A stretch of 64,000 bases of DNA. Origin: Cinnamomum chago (lineage: Eukaryota > Streptophyta > Magnoliopsida > Laurales > Lauraceae). This document shows, piece after piece, positions 50,230-61,700 of the stretch. Each line of letters begins with the position of its first letter. Within the stretch, counting starts at the first letter, position 1. The notes beneath the pieces were generated by a model, which saw nothing but the letters and a program-made list of their open reading frames with translations, was not told the DNA's origin and did no database searches. The stretch is taken from assembly GCA_038049695.1 (NCBI GenBank), contig CP142455.1:20559501-20623500 (forward strand), in the 5' to 3' direction. Made by a program: the position numbers and the translations under genes.

Positions 50230-50790
50230 GACTCACTAAATGAATTATCAACCAACACCTGTTGTGTAATGATGATGCCAAAAAGTGGTTTTCGGGCACC
50301 ACCGGTCAAGTGATAAGTAATTAATGTGAAAATTAATTGAGAGAGAGAGAGTTTATAGTGGTTCGGTCAGTGTGACATACGTCCACTTCAACTGATGACT
50401 TTACTGCTCTGGGGAAGAGATTACAAAGTAGAAGATTACAATGACGGTGTGAGAATGGAGAAGGATTGCTTGCCCCCCAGTGCTGGTGGGGCTTGGTGAT
50501 TTATAGTTTTCCCCTAATAGATGGGGAGACTCTTCAGCAACGGACGATTCAATCTGACGGAGTCTTCGAACCTCTCCTAACAGAAGAGGCGGGTAGGATC
50601 TTCGCCGCAAGACTTGGTAAAAGCAAGTAGACGGAACGACATGCTGACTTCGTCGCTTCGTGGATCCGGACCCGGCTTTCAATGAATGGGTTCAGACCTG
50701 GGCTCATCGTGGACTCGGGTTACTTGGGCCTGACCCGTCATTGTGGACTGAGTCATTTGGGCATGACCCATCATGTAAAACTACAAGATG
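50230..50790. mobile_element. Possible LTR retrotransposon fragment
   Basis: The segment has the look of plant LTR text: a GAGAGAGAG tract, then 'gtttatagtggttcggtc', then 'acatacgtccacttcaac', then a CCCCAGTGCTGG region. No paired LTR, primer site or coding region was found. Weak call based on resemblance. Confidence -1.
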
Positions 50791-51166
50791 AAAGATGCCG
50801 CCATCCACCTATACATTCATCTATTTAAGATCCACCAGATGGATGAATATCATGCATGTTTTACTTTTACCTATATGGGATTCACTATATGTAATCCATT
50901 TACCCAGCCTACTCTTGATCTCCATATACATGGGACCCATCACATTCAACTCATCTACCATTCTATAAGACTCACTATTCAATATTTCTCATTCACGAGT
51001 GTCAAAGGTGGATATCTATCATTAAACGATATATATGATCCTACGATAATTATGTTATTTAGATGTGCCCACATTTTTTATTTAATTGCCAATCAAAGGA
51101 CATTTTGGTATTCGGGAGTAATTTTCTCGTACAAGATACTCTGTACAGTCTATATGTAAACATCCC

Positions 51167-51198
<32 letters not shown>

Positions 51199-52745
51199 CG
51201 AGAATATTTAATAAAATATACAAATCATTTGAGGTGGAGTGATCCCAAATTAATTTATAGATAAAATGCTCACGCATTGTTGAAGTGCTATATTTAAAAC
51301 TTCTTGTCAATTAATTGTGTTATAATATGAATGTATGTTATCACACAAATGAGTTTATTATTCGGTCAACCCATGTGGGTTTTTTGTCAACCAGTACTTA
51401 AGTTTAGTAGTAGTTTTAATTATTATGCAATTCACATGAGGCATACACATGTGAATTGCATGGGCTTTATGCTAAATACTTAATTGACATACGAGCAGAA
51501 GGTCCAGATTTGGTGGATATTGTGATTAATCAAGCCCTAGCTTTTAACAGTTGAATGGCCCCTTGACCCATCTCAATCGGTGCCCAATCAATCAAAATAT
51601 GAGTGTGAATTTAAATTGAATTCCAAAACTTCTAAATTTGATATAGACCCAAAGCAAAACCAATTGAGTCAGACATATAAGGCCAACCTATGATTGGACC
51701 TCTTTTAATTTTAAGTGGTTTTACATGCTCACAATGTGGGACCCATAGCCCACCTACAGAGGAGCACTCATGCCCTGGTTGGTAATGTTGGTTTAGGACG
51801 TTCCCACTTCCCATGCTCCCACGGGACAAACTAAAGAGAACACGTTTGGTTGGTATTTTCTGTTGTACCGCAGTTTCACTCCATGGAAATGGAAAATTTC
51901 GCGGCACGGCCTGCGTGTGGCATAGATTTTTCCAAAAAAATCTTTTTGGACGTTCGAAATATGTATTTTAGAGGAGCCTAAAATATGGTTTTAAATTTTG
52001 GTCCGCATCAAGTTGATTCAAACAAGTCGCCGGTACGAAATGGGTTTGGTACCGGCTCAAGTGAAGAGCTATCCCTAAATCGTAAATCCCCAATTTTGGT
52101 TATATTTCGTCCAAAATAAAAATTTTAAAAATTAATTATTCTTTTTTTAAAATATTTTTTAAGTAGAGGTTTATTTTTTATTTCTTATATTTGCCCAAAA
52201 TGTAATTCCAAAAAGTTTTACTAAAATGGATTAAATCCATATTTCTTGTTTTATTTTTATTTTTCTACATATATATTAATATATTATTTTTATATTTAGC
52301 CAAAATGTAATTCCGAAAAGTTTCCTCAAAATTCCGAATTGGACAAAACTTTTTGTTTTGGAGGCCTGACTGAAATGGGATCCGAAACGATATTAATAAC
52401 TATGCATCCAAACCTTTCGATTGATATATTATTACCTTAGTCTTTATACATTTAGGTGGAGGCCTCGTTGAAAATACCTTGAGTTGACAAACTTTGTAAG
52501 CTAAATAAAAATTATTTGTCATTTACCCATAAAAATTATACTAGTTATACACTCCCTAATCCCTTTTTTTTTTTAGTTTTTGACCAACTTACCTTTAACA
52601 AAATGGCTTCTCCCTTAAGTTAAAAGATAAGGCGGATAATTTTGCCTCTTAAAAGCTAGTAGTTATATGTTTTCCTAGTAGTTAAAATTAGTCTCTTAAG
52701 GATAAATGAGGAGTGAAGTAACATGATAGATGAAGTGGGATGAAT

Positions 52746-53110
52746 TTAGGCATGTTCGTTTGCCATAGGATATAAAAGAAGATGAATAAAAAAAAGATTG
52801 CAACAGTTGAAATTTTTACGTCAAAGTGTGTTTGGATGGAGTACAAGTGAGGTGACGTGACACCTCCTTTTACTCTATTCAATCCATTAAAATTTCATTC
52901 CAGCCAACCTGAATAACTTGTTTACTTTACCTCACTTTCCCATGGAAGTTGCTCCCCCCTCACTTTCATCTTACTTTATCCCAACAAACCAAACACATGT
53001 AAAGTAATTCAATTATCATTTTATATCAATTCACGCCACTTTAATTTTATTCCTAATTTGAGATTTACTCTAGTCTTACTCTATCCCTCTTGAAAACAAA
53101 CAGGCCCTAA
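52746..53110. mobile_element. MITE-like element, about 365 bp
   Basis: The left end (TTAGGCATGTTCGTTTGCC) and right end (AAACAAACAGGCCCTAA) form an imperfect terminal inverted pair of the hAT type. The interior is AT-rich and noncoding. No target duplication was confirmed. Confidence -1.
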
Positions 53111-55084
53111 GTAGAGTACTTCACTTCATTATGTACTCAAGGCAATTAGAATGTTTTAGGGTTGATGTGAAATAGATATACATGTGGCTAACACCAATAC
53201 TTCATCCGTTGGGTCAGCTCATCACACAAGGTAGAGTTGAAATTCTAAATTGTTATAGGCTCATTTAACTTCACTTTACTCTTATCCTTTTTTTTTTGCC
53301 CTATCCAAATAGGCTTGGTATAAAGAAATGCTGTAATTAAAGAAAGTTAAATTAATTGCTATGATTCAAATTAAGAAGATGAACCAAAGAATAGGAAAAG
53401 ATTCAATTTGTTTCATGGTGATAAAAGATAAAAGGACAAAATGCAAGAATGTTTTCTTTCATTCAATTTACACAATCCCTTTACTCAAAACTAGCAACAC
53501 CCCGTGCTATGCACGGACCACAAAACCTCTAAATGCACAGTAAGAACCACATATTCGTTCGAATTTGAAGTTCACAAAATAAAATTTTATATTTATTAAA
53601 CATAAGCATGGAATGAAATTTAAAAGAATTTTTAGTAAGAAAATCAAACTGAAGCAAGTTGGCAAAAGTACCTCAAGATTGTTAAAATAACGATCGTGAC
53701 CTTTTGTCGTTCGAGGGAAGTTTTGAGCTCTTTGACAGTTGTAGTATATGCAGCGGGGCCGGACCTCAGTGGTCTGCAAGAGCATTGAAGAGGTTTACTC
53801 ATGGTCAGCTTAAGGGACATTGATACTATAGAACATTTAATGGCCCACCACAATCCTTGATTATATGTATAACAATCCATGAACAATTATTTTTTATTCT
53901 GCGCTTGAATTGTTCAAAACAAACTCTCCCTTAGAATAATTTCTAGAACAATCTTTGAATAAAAGATACCATCGAGCACAGATGGCCCACCATCAACCGC
54001 AGAATGTCCTCTTGAAGAGGACCCACAATGTTCAAATAACAAACCTTGAACAATTATTTGTGATGAACGATATTTGTGATTGTGGCCCTCCACAATTATT
54101 CTAAGATTGGCCAGATTATTATGATCCGTGGATCCTCTATTCGGTTCAAATAAAGTAATTATTAATTTAAGGAATCATACCGAATAAATGAGTAATTGTC
54201 GTCTATCGTGTTATTAAGACCGTATAATAATTCTTCCTGGTGGGCCATTGGCTCCACAAACATGCCATATGTCCTCTATTTACAATGAAAATATGTAATT
54301 GATTGTCCTACAATTACTGGTGAGGAACGGAGAGTCCTTTGATTTGTATGATTTATTGGCTTCTGTCCATCATAATCTGGGCAATGGATGGTTGGTTTCC
54401 AGGCTTTGGCATTCAACACACTACTGGTACAAAAAGAGGCACCAATAATTCTTGAGCTCCTTTTATGCAATTTGCACATTGCCACAGAATGTCCCATTTA
54501 CGATCAATCCTTTCCCATAAAACCCACCACCCCACAGGCACTCACCCCATTGTTCTCATTCTTCAGTATTTTATTTGGGCACTTCTGGTAAGGACAAAAT
54601 ATTTTCAACTCCTGAATGGTGGATCAAATTATCAGACGCTGGATGTTGGGCCAAACTATGCCCACCTCGCACGGGTCCACCACATATTGGGTCACCCATG
54701 GGTCCTCCTTCAGATCCAATGATCAAATGGGTAGTCGGGTGGCCCACCTTGGTCCGGGTATCAACTCAGGAAAATCAGTTCACTCAGCATGGAGTAGGTG
54801 GATTGGGTTGGGTATTTAGGTTGACCCAAAGTCCGCCCCATAGCATAAATGGGTAAGCCCAAGCTTGAATCAAGATGAGATGAAACCCAAGTTAACAAGC
54901 TCGAACCAGAGTTACCAATATTAGAATAACATCCCTGCAATCCATGATTTGGGTCATAGAGATTCAAATTGTGGATTGGTTTATAGGTTTGAAATACAAT
55001 TTATGATTCACTTGCACATGGGTCAAAGTTCTTGCCTCGTATGTATTACTCTTTGAAAGACAAACATGAGAATTTCATTAGGAT

Positions 55085-55338
55085 GGGAACTAACAGTCCA
55101 TTCAATTTTTCACATGTACATGATTTATATAATAGAGTTCATTATGTCTTTTTCATGTTGTTGAATACAGAGGAACTGTAAGAGTTCTATTTCTAAGAAT
55201 GACTAAATTAAATTTAAACAAATAAATATGAATTCTCAAAAACGACAATCAAATCATCTCCTATCTAATAAAAAATGAATCAAGAGGAGGTGAAAAATGA
55301 ATTCCAAACCACCACTTTAGTAATTTAAAATCTTAGAA
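55085..55338. repeat. Dispersed duplication, copy 1
   Basis: About 254 bp is repeated in direct orientation 534 bp downstream (55619-55872). The copies differ by roughly a dozen substitutions. Noncoding and AT-rich. Confidence -1.
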
Positions 55339-55618
55339 AGCCAGTGTTGCATCTACATTACACCCCTATCTCTTTCACCCTCACCTCCTTAATAATCTTT
55401 TGCCCAAAAATTTCCATATACTCTATGCAAGCACTCCGGCCCTAAAAAATCATAACATGTATAACAGTCAAAACCCGAACCCACCCTTTTCTAGTTGGGG
55501 TTACAACCTATTAAGTTATGCCTGTCCTGCCTCAATTAGAGAGAGCAAACCCACCTCTGATAGGTGCTGTTGAGTTGGATATGAACATTCCATTCATATA
55601 GTAGATTTCTAACGGCAT

Positions 55619-55872
55619 GGGAACCAACAGTCCATTCAAACTTTCACATGTACATGATTCATATAGTAGAGTTCATTATGTCTTTTTCATATAGTTGAAT
55701 ACACAGGAACTGTAAGAGTTCTATTTCTAAAAATGATTAAATTAAATTTAAACAAATAAATATGAATTCTCAAAAATGACAATAAAATCATCTCCTATCT
55801 AATAAAAAATGAATCAGGAGGAGGTGGAAAATGAATTCCAAGCCATCACTTTAGTAATTTAAATTCTTAGAA
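55619..55872. repeat. Dispersed duplication, copy 2
   Basis: Second copy of the 254-bp segment at 55085. The intervening sequence (about 280 bp) is not repeated. Confidence -1.
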
Positions 55873-56206
55873 ATAAATGGCAGCATGACTCAGTAAAATG
55901 CAATGCTTTCTTGTTATACATAAAATTTGAAAGGATCCACTAAAAATGAAATTAAACTCTTCCAGATGATTGATGTCTGAACGTACGTCACAGACAATTC
56001 AGGAATGTTGCCAGGTGGGTTCCCTGTATCAAAACGATTTTTTTTTTCATTTATTTTTTTTTTCTATCAAGAGGCAATGCAAATATGCAATTTGAATTTA
56101 GAAAGCAGTACTTGATCGGAAACCTCTGGATGTTTATACGTCTCTTCTTCTTCCTTTCTGCAACTTGTCTATTTCTTCTTTTATTTCTCTTCCAGCAGTG
56201 CCTTTC

Positions 56207-56640
56207 CTGTAAGGGATTAGTGACGTAGTGGGATCTTATTTGTATGAGGAAGATTTATTTTGAGGAAGTTTGTTCCCGTAAGGGATTAGTGACGTAGTGG
56301 AATTTTATTTGTATGAGGAAGATTTATTTTGAGAAAGTTATGAGAAGTTTGTTGGAAGAAGATTGAAGATGACATGTGTCTTTCAGGTAGGCAGACAGGT
56401 GTCCTCTTCTTAGGGAGAGTACATTCCCTTAGTATAATATATATATATATATATATATATTACATGCTATGCAACTAAGAGAGAAGATGGATGAATACAC
56501 CAAAGAATTCATCATCTTGTATGAGGAAGATTTATTTTGAGAAAGTTATAGGAAGTTTGTTGGGAGAAGAGTGGAGATGACATGTGTCTTTCGGGTAGGC
56601 ACACAAGTGTCCTCTTCCTAGGGAGAGTGCATTCCCTTAG

Positions 56641-56672
<32 letters not shown>

Positions 56673-56727
56673 TACATGCTATGCAACTAAGAGAGAAGAT
56701 GGATGAATACACCAAAGAATTCATCAT
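56207..56727. repeat. Nested tandem duplications with AT runs
   Basis: A unit of about 208 bp is present twice (about 56309-56516 and 56517-56726). Each contains 'gtatgaggaagatttatttt', 'cattcccttagtataata', an AT run (56435-56461 and 56646-56672) and 'gagagaagatggatgaatac'. A shorter duplication of about 66 bp (from 'gtaagggattagtgacgtag') precedes the first copy. The text resembles an LTR promoter end, but no coding partner was seen. Confidence -1.
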
Positions 56728-57779
56728 CGAGAGGCCATGAATGACATTATCTGTATGGCTTTAATCATTCCATGGAAGCCAGTTTGTCCATTGATGAAAT
56801 ATGGTTGGAGGACTGAAAGTAGATTATATATGTTGCAAAGAATCAAACCACTGACAGCATTGATGAAGACGAGGAAAGAAATTTATGATGGTACTGGTCC
56901 TGTATTTGATGAGGGTCATGTGAGAGATGATCAAGATGTTATCTATGGTGATGAGTGAATTACCTTGCCAATTGGTTGGACCCATCAACGCTTTTAAATC
57001 AAGAGCTAGAATGATATTACGGGGATATTTTTTTCCTTTTCATTTTGGTCTCCTTTTGTCAATAAAGAGACATTTCCATCTGCCCTACTCCAATTGAGAA
57101 ACATGTATTAAAAAGTGAGTTTCACGAGCCTAACGACATTTTAGCACTATACACTTTGCTCCGGAGTGAACATTGTCCTTCTTAATCACATACATTAATC
57201 ACATTATTAATCATGCACTCCATCTTTCGATAGTACCAACTCTAACTAATTCTTAATCATATGTATTAATCATACCTTCATATTCTAATTAAAGTAAAAT
57301 ATTAAAGAAATATTTTTTAAAAAGGTAAAAAAATACATAAAAATTTAAATATTTCAAAAAAGTAAAAAAGTTTTCCACTATAAATTATTTTTTAGAAATG
57401 ACAAAAATACCCTTATATCATATTTCAAATTTTTTCTTTGATAAATCATTTTAAGAGAAATGATCAAGTCCAACTCAAATGACATAGCGGAGCTCGCTTT
57501 GACAACCTTTATTCATCGATGATTGAAAAAGGGAAATTTCAAATGACTAAAAAACTAGTTTCATCGTATAGTATAAAAACTCGTTGCAATGAAAGGGTAT
57601 TTTTATCATTTCGCAAAATGAGAAACTCAGACTATCCGGACTCAGCGCGCCCGAGTCACTTGGCTCGGCAAGGTTGAAAGGGACCCGACTTTCTGAGTTA
57701 TATGATCTTTACAAAGCTCCGGTCTCGAGTCCCACTCGACGGAAGCTCGCGTCATGACTACGGAGGAGAAAAAGATGAA

Positions 57780-58706
57780 AATAAGATAATAATAATAAAA
57801 AAAAACCCACCAAACAAAAGAGGACAAAATCAAAACCCTAGATTTTCGATTCCGATCAACTTTCTCTCTATCTCGCTTTTCAACATCGATCGAATCAAAA
57901 CTCCTCGATTTCAGATACAGGTAGAGGATGTCCTTTGCTCGCTGTTTCTAACAAGGTAAGGATTGTCGCGAACTCGAAAGAATGTAAATCACGAGAACAA
58001 AAAAGAGATTCGATTCGATCGAATTGATGCTGTTTCTCGGATTTTAGATGAAAAGGAATGATCTTGGAAACGCTAACTTTGAAATTCGACTCGAATCGAT
58101 TGATTATGTACTTGTTTATGATTCTTGGCATATTGGTTATTGTTTTGAAAGTGGGAATTTAAGGGATTTTATGATTTCGTGGTTTTGCCTCTTTTGGGTC
58201 TTGAAATAGAGGGTTTTTTGGAGCTGAATTGGGAAGCTGATTGTTGGATTTTGTGGGATTTATTTGGGAAATCAGGGTGTGGTGAGCTGAATTGAGTGGA
58301 TGGGTTGGGGGATTTAAGGCTGCTTAGGGAAGAGTAGATTTGGTGGGCTTGGGGTTATTTTTTTGGGTTGGGAATTAGGGTTTGAGGAAGCAGATGAGTT
58401 GGATGGTTGTTTGAGGTTGAATAAAACAAAATTTCAACATCTTGAATAAACTAGGGCTTTTGGAGTGGTGAGTTTTCAATAAAAGAAAGGAGGAGTTTTT
58501 GTGGTTGTTTTGAGGAGGAGTTTTTGTGGTTGTTTTGAGGTCAGAATTAGAGGAGACGGGTTTGATTCGAAAGATTGGTAGACCGATTGGATTTTTTTGT
58601 AAGGTTGGGAAGCTTTCCTTCTGGTGTGTAATATCACCAGCAGTAGCAGTTCCTGTTTCCTTTTCCTATTTGAATTGTTATTTTTGGGGGGAAAAACAGA
58701 GGAGAG
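57780..58706 (+). other. 5' leader and 5'UTR intron of the repeat-protein gene
   Basis: A CT-rich noncoding exon ends at 57955 (ACAAG, donor GTAAGG). The acceptor AAACAG at 58694-58699 lies 7 bp before the ATG at 58707. The intron is about 740 bp, T/G-rich, and contains a perfect 25-bp tandem duplication (58489-58538). The transcription start is inferred. Confidence -1.
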
Positions 58707-61700
58707 ATGCATGCCCGGCATCATTTTATTGGTGATGGAGTTAGATTGAATTCAGTGTCTGGTCGAGTTTCTGGTGAGGGTTCGATTCAAGGACATGGGA
58801 AGTACAATTGGGAGCATCGGAATTTCAATCCAGGGTTTGGAGGGGACCCATCGAAACCCTATCCATCGCCTCCTAATCCGCCTTACAAAGATGATGTTTT
58901 CATGGAAGCTGGTCGTCTTGCAGCGGAGTACTTAGTTTCTAAAAGATTGCTTCCCCCCAATTTGCTTCCAGGTAAATGGCAGAATGGTAATCTTAAAGGG
59001 TACCAAATGGGAGGTTTTCAGGAATTCAGAGCACAAGTTCAAGAATATCCTATGCTGTTTTCAGAAGGCAGGAATTCTGGCTTTGCTCGGGTGGGGAATG
59101 TTTTGCCCGAGGGGACATCTGCTAGGAGAAGATTTCCTGATGAATTCAGTTACACGGGGCATAGTAATCAAATGAGGGGAAAGAGGAGAATGAGGTCTTA
59201 TCGAGGTCTCGGTTCAGACTGGGGTAGAGAGAATGGAAGAAAGCAGCACTGTTCAGAGAAAACCAGGGGACTACCCAATGCGCTGGAGGGAGGGGATGAC
59301 TCTTTTGGTGCACCATATCAGGAAGGACCACAAGTTGGTTTAGATGTGAGTTGGAGGGCCTCAAAAGTCATCACCCATGAAATAGCATTAAAAACTGAAA
59401 TCGTGGGCAACTCGAAATCCAAGCAAGAAACATGTGAGTTCCCTGATGATGCTGATTCCAAGGTAAATTCTTCTAGTGCCAGGAGAGAGCTTCCTACTGA
59501 GGTAGATATTGAATTAAGCAAGGGGCTTGATCACACTGATGTCCTGAACTCAGAGATCAAAGAAGTGAATGACAGCAAGTTTGGCGACAAAATTAAGGGA
59601 GAAACTGCTCCTCAAGAGAACTTTGAAAAGCAGCATTGTTCGGTGGAGGATGAACCATTAAGCAAGCATGGTAGTGATTTGCTACAATTTTGCAGCTTTG
59701 CTAAAGTGCCAACCAGGGCACGCTCTTCATTGGCATTGAGTCTTTCAAGAGTTGGTCAAGGTCCTGGAAATGAAGAGAGGAATGGCTGTGATATTGCTCC
59801 TGCAAGTAGATCCAATGTTCCTATGGAAGAAGATTCTGCCGGGGCTTCCACACTCAGTTTGAAAAGCTCTACATCTGATATCTCTAGAGTTCATTCTGTC
59901 CGGTCTTTGGATGAAGTTGTGGATGTGGACACCCCATTTGTTCAAGAGAGGGAAAGGTGCACTAGCTCACACTCTTTCTCTGATAGGTCATCATCTATGC
60001 ACCAAGAAGACTCAAATGATGGTCCACCGGGTTTTGTGACATTCAAATCTGTGGTTCTTTTGAACAAAGGTAATTGTTCTGCAGATCATGTTAGCACAAG
60101 GGAGGAAGACAAGAGACCTATGGAATCTCCGAGCAGATCCAAAATCCCCAGGGAAGAAGATTCCGTTGAGGCCTCCACCCATAGTATGAAAAGCCTCACA
60201 TCTGATATTTCTAGAGTTCATTCTGTCCCTTCTTTGAATGAAGCTGTGGATTCAGATGCCACATTTGTCGCAGGGACAGAAAGATGCACAAGGTCACAAT
60301 CATTCTCAGATGTGGGTTCTTCTATGCACCAAGAAGATGCAAGTGATGGTCCTCCAGGGTTTGTAACATGTAAACCTATGGTTCTTCCTAATGAAGGTGA
60401 TAGTTCTGCTCATCATGTTGACACATGGGTGGCACACAGGAGACCAGGGGAATTGCCAAGTGGATCCAAAGTCCCTTGGGAAGAAGATTCTGTTTTGGAT
60501 TCCCGACGCGTTAAGTCACAATCTTCCTCAGATGTGTCTTCTTCTATGCACCAAGAAGATGCAAGTGATGGTCCTCCAGGGTTTGTAAGATGCAAATCTA
60601 TGGTTCTTCCTAATGAAGGCGATAGTTCTGTGATTCATGTTGGCAAATGGGAGTCAGAGAAGATACCTGGCGAATTGCCAAGTGAATCCAAAGTTACTAG
60701 TGAAGAAGATTCTATTCAGGCATCCATCCACGGTATGAAGAACCTCTCGTCTGATATTTCTGGAGTTCTGTCTTTCAGGTCTTTAGATGAAGCTGTGGAT
60801 TTGGATGCCCCATTTGTTGTAGAGCCAGAAAGATGCAAAAGGTCACAATCTTTCTTAGATGGGTCTTCTCCCATCCATGAAGAAGATGAAAGTGATGGTC
60901 CACCAGGGTTTGTAAGATGCAAATCTGTAGTTCTTCCTAATTGTGGTAATAGTTCTGCTCATTACGTTGGAGCATGGGAGGCAGGCCACAATCCTGGGAA
61001 ATCACCAACCGGATCCAAAGTCCCTAGGGAAGAAGATTCTATTCAAGCCTCCATCCATGGTAAGAATAACCTATCATCTGATATTTCTAGAGTTCAGTCA
61101 ATCACGTCTTTCGATGAAGCTTTGGGTTGGGATCCCACATTTGTTGCAGAGAGGGAAAGATGTTCTAGGTCACAAGCTTTCTCGGATGGGTCTTCTTTTA
61201 GGCAACAAGAAGAATTAAGTGATGATCCGTCGGGGTTTGAAAGATGTAACTCACCGGTTCTTCTGAACAAAGCTAATAGTTTTACACATTTTGTGGGCAC
61301 ATTGGAGGAAATCAAGAGACATAGGGAATCACCAGGTGAATCCAAAGGTCCTATGAAAGAACATTCTGTTGAGTTGTCTGCCCACAGTACAAAACACCTC
61401 CCATCTGATACGTCTAGAGTTCAATCTGTACAGTCATTGGATGAAGTTCTGGATTTGGATGATGCATTTGTTGAAAAAGGGGAAAGATTCTGTAGGTCAC
61501 AGTCTTTCTCAGATGGATCTTCTTTTATTCACCAAGAAGAATCAAGTGATGGTCCATCAGAGTTTGTTAGATGCAACTCTCTGGTCCTTCCAAACAAAGG
61601 TGATAGTTTTGTACATCATGTTGGCTCATGGGAGACAACTAAGAGACCTAGGGAATCACCTTTCTCTAAAGTTTCAGAAGCCGACGAAGACCTCTTCCTG

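Larger units (their letters stand above)
44934..57700. other. 12.8-kb intergenic spacer, repeats only
   Basis: It lies between the divergently transcribed CLC-f and repeat-protein genes. Besides the items listed separately, it has AT runs at 51173-51200 and homopolymer tracts. Segments 45000-46060, 49000-50000, 51200-52740 and 53120-55080 show nothing I can name. Only short ORFs without recognisable domains occur. Confidence -1.

Noticed and set aside
56737-56958. 73-codon plus-strand ORF starting with a good ATG
   Set aside because: Follows an LTR-like duplication, no known domain, no splice support; may be a fragment of a retroelement or chance.
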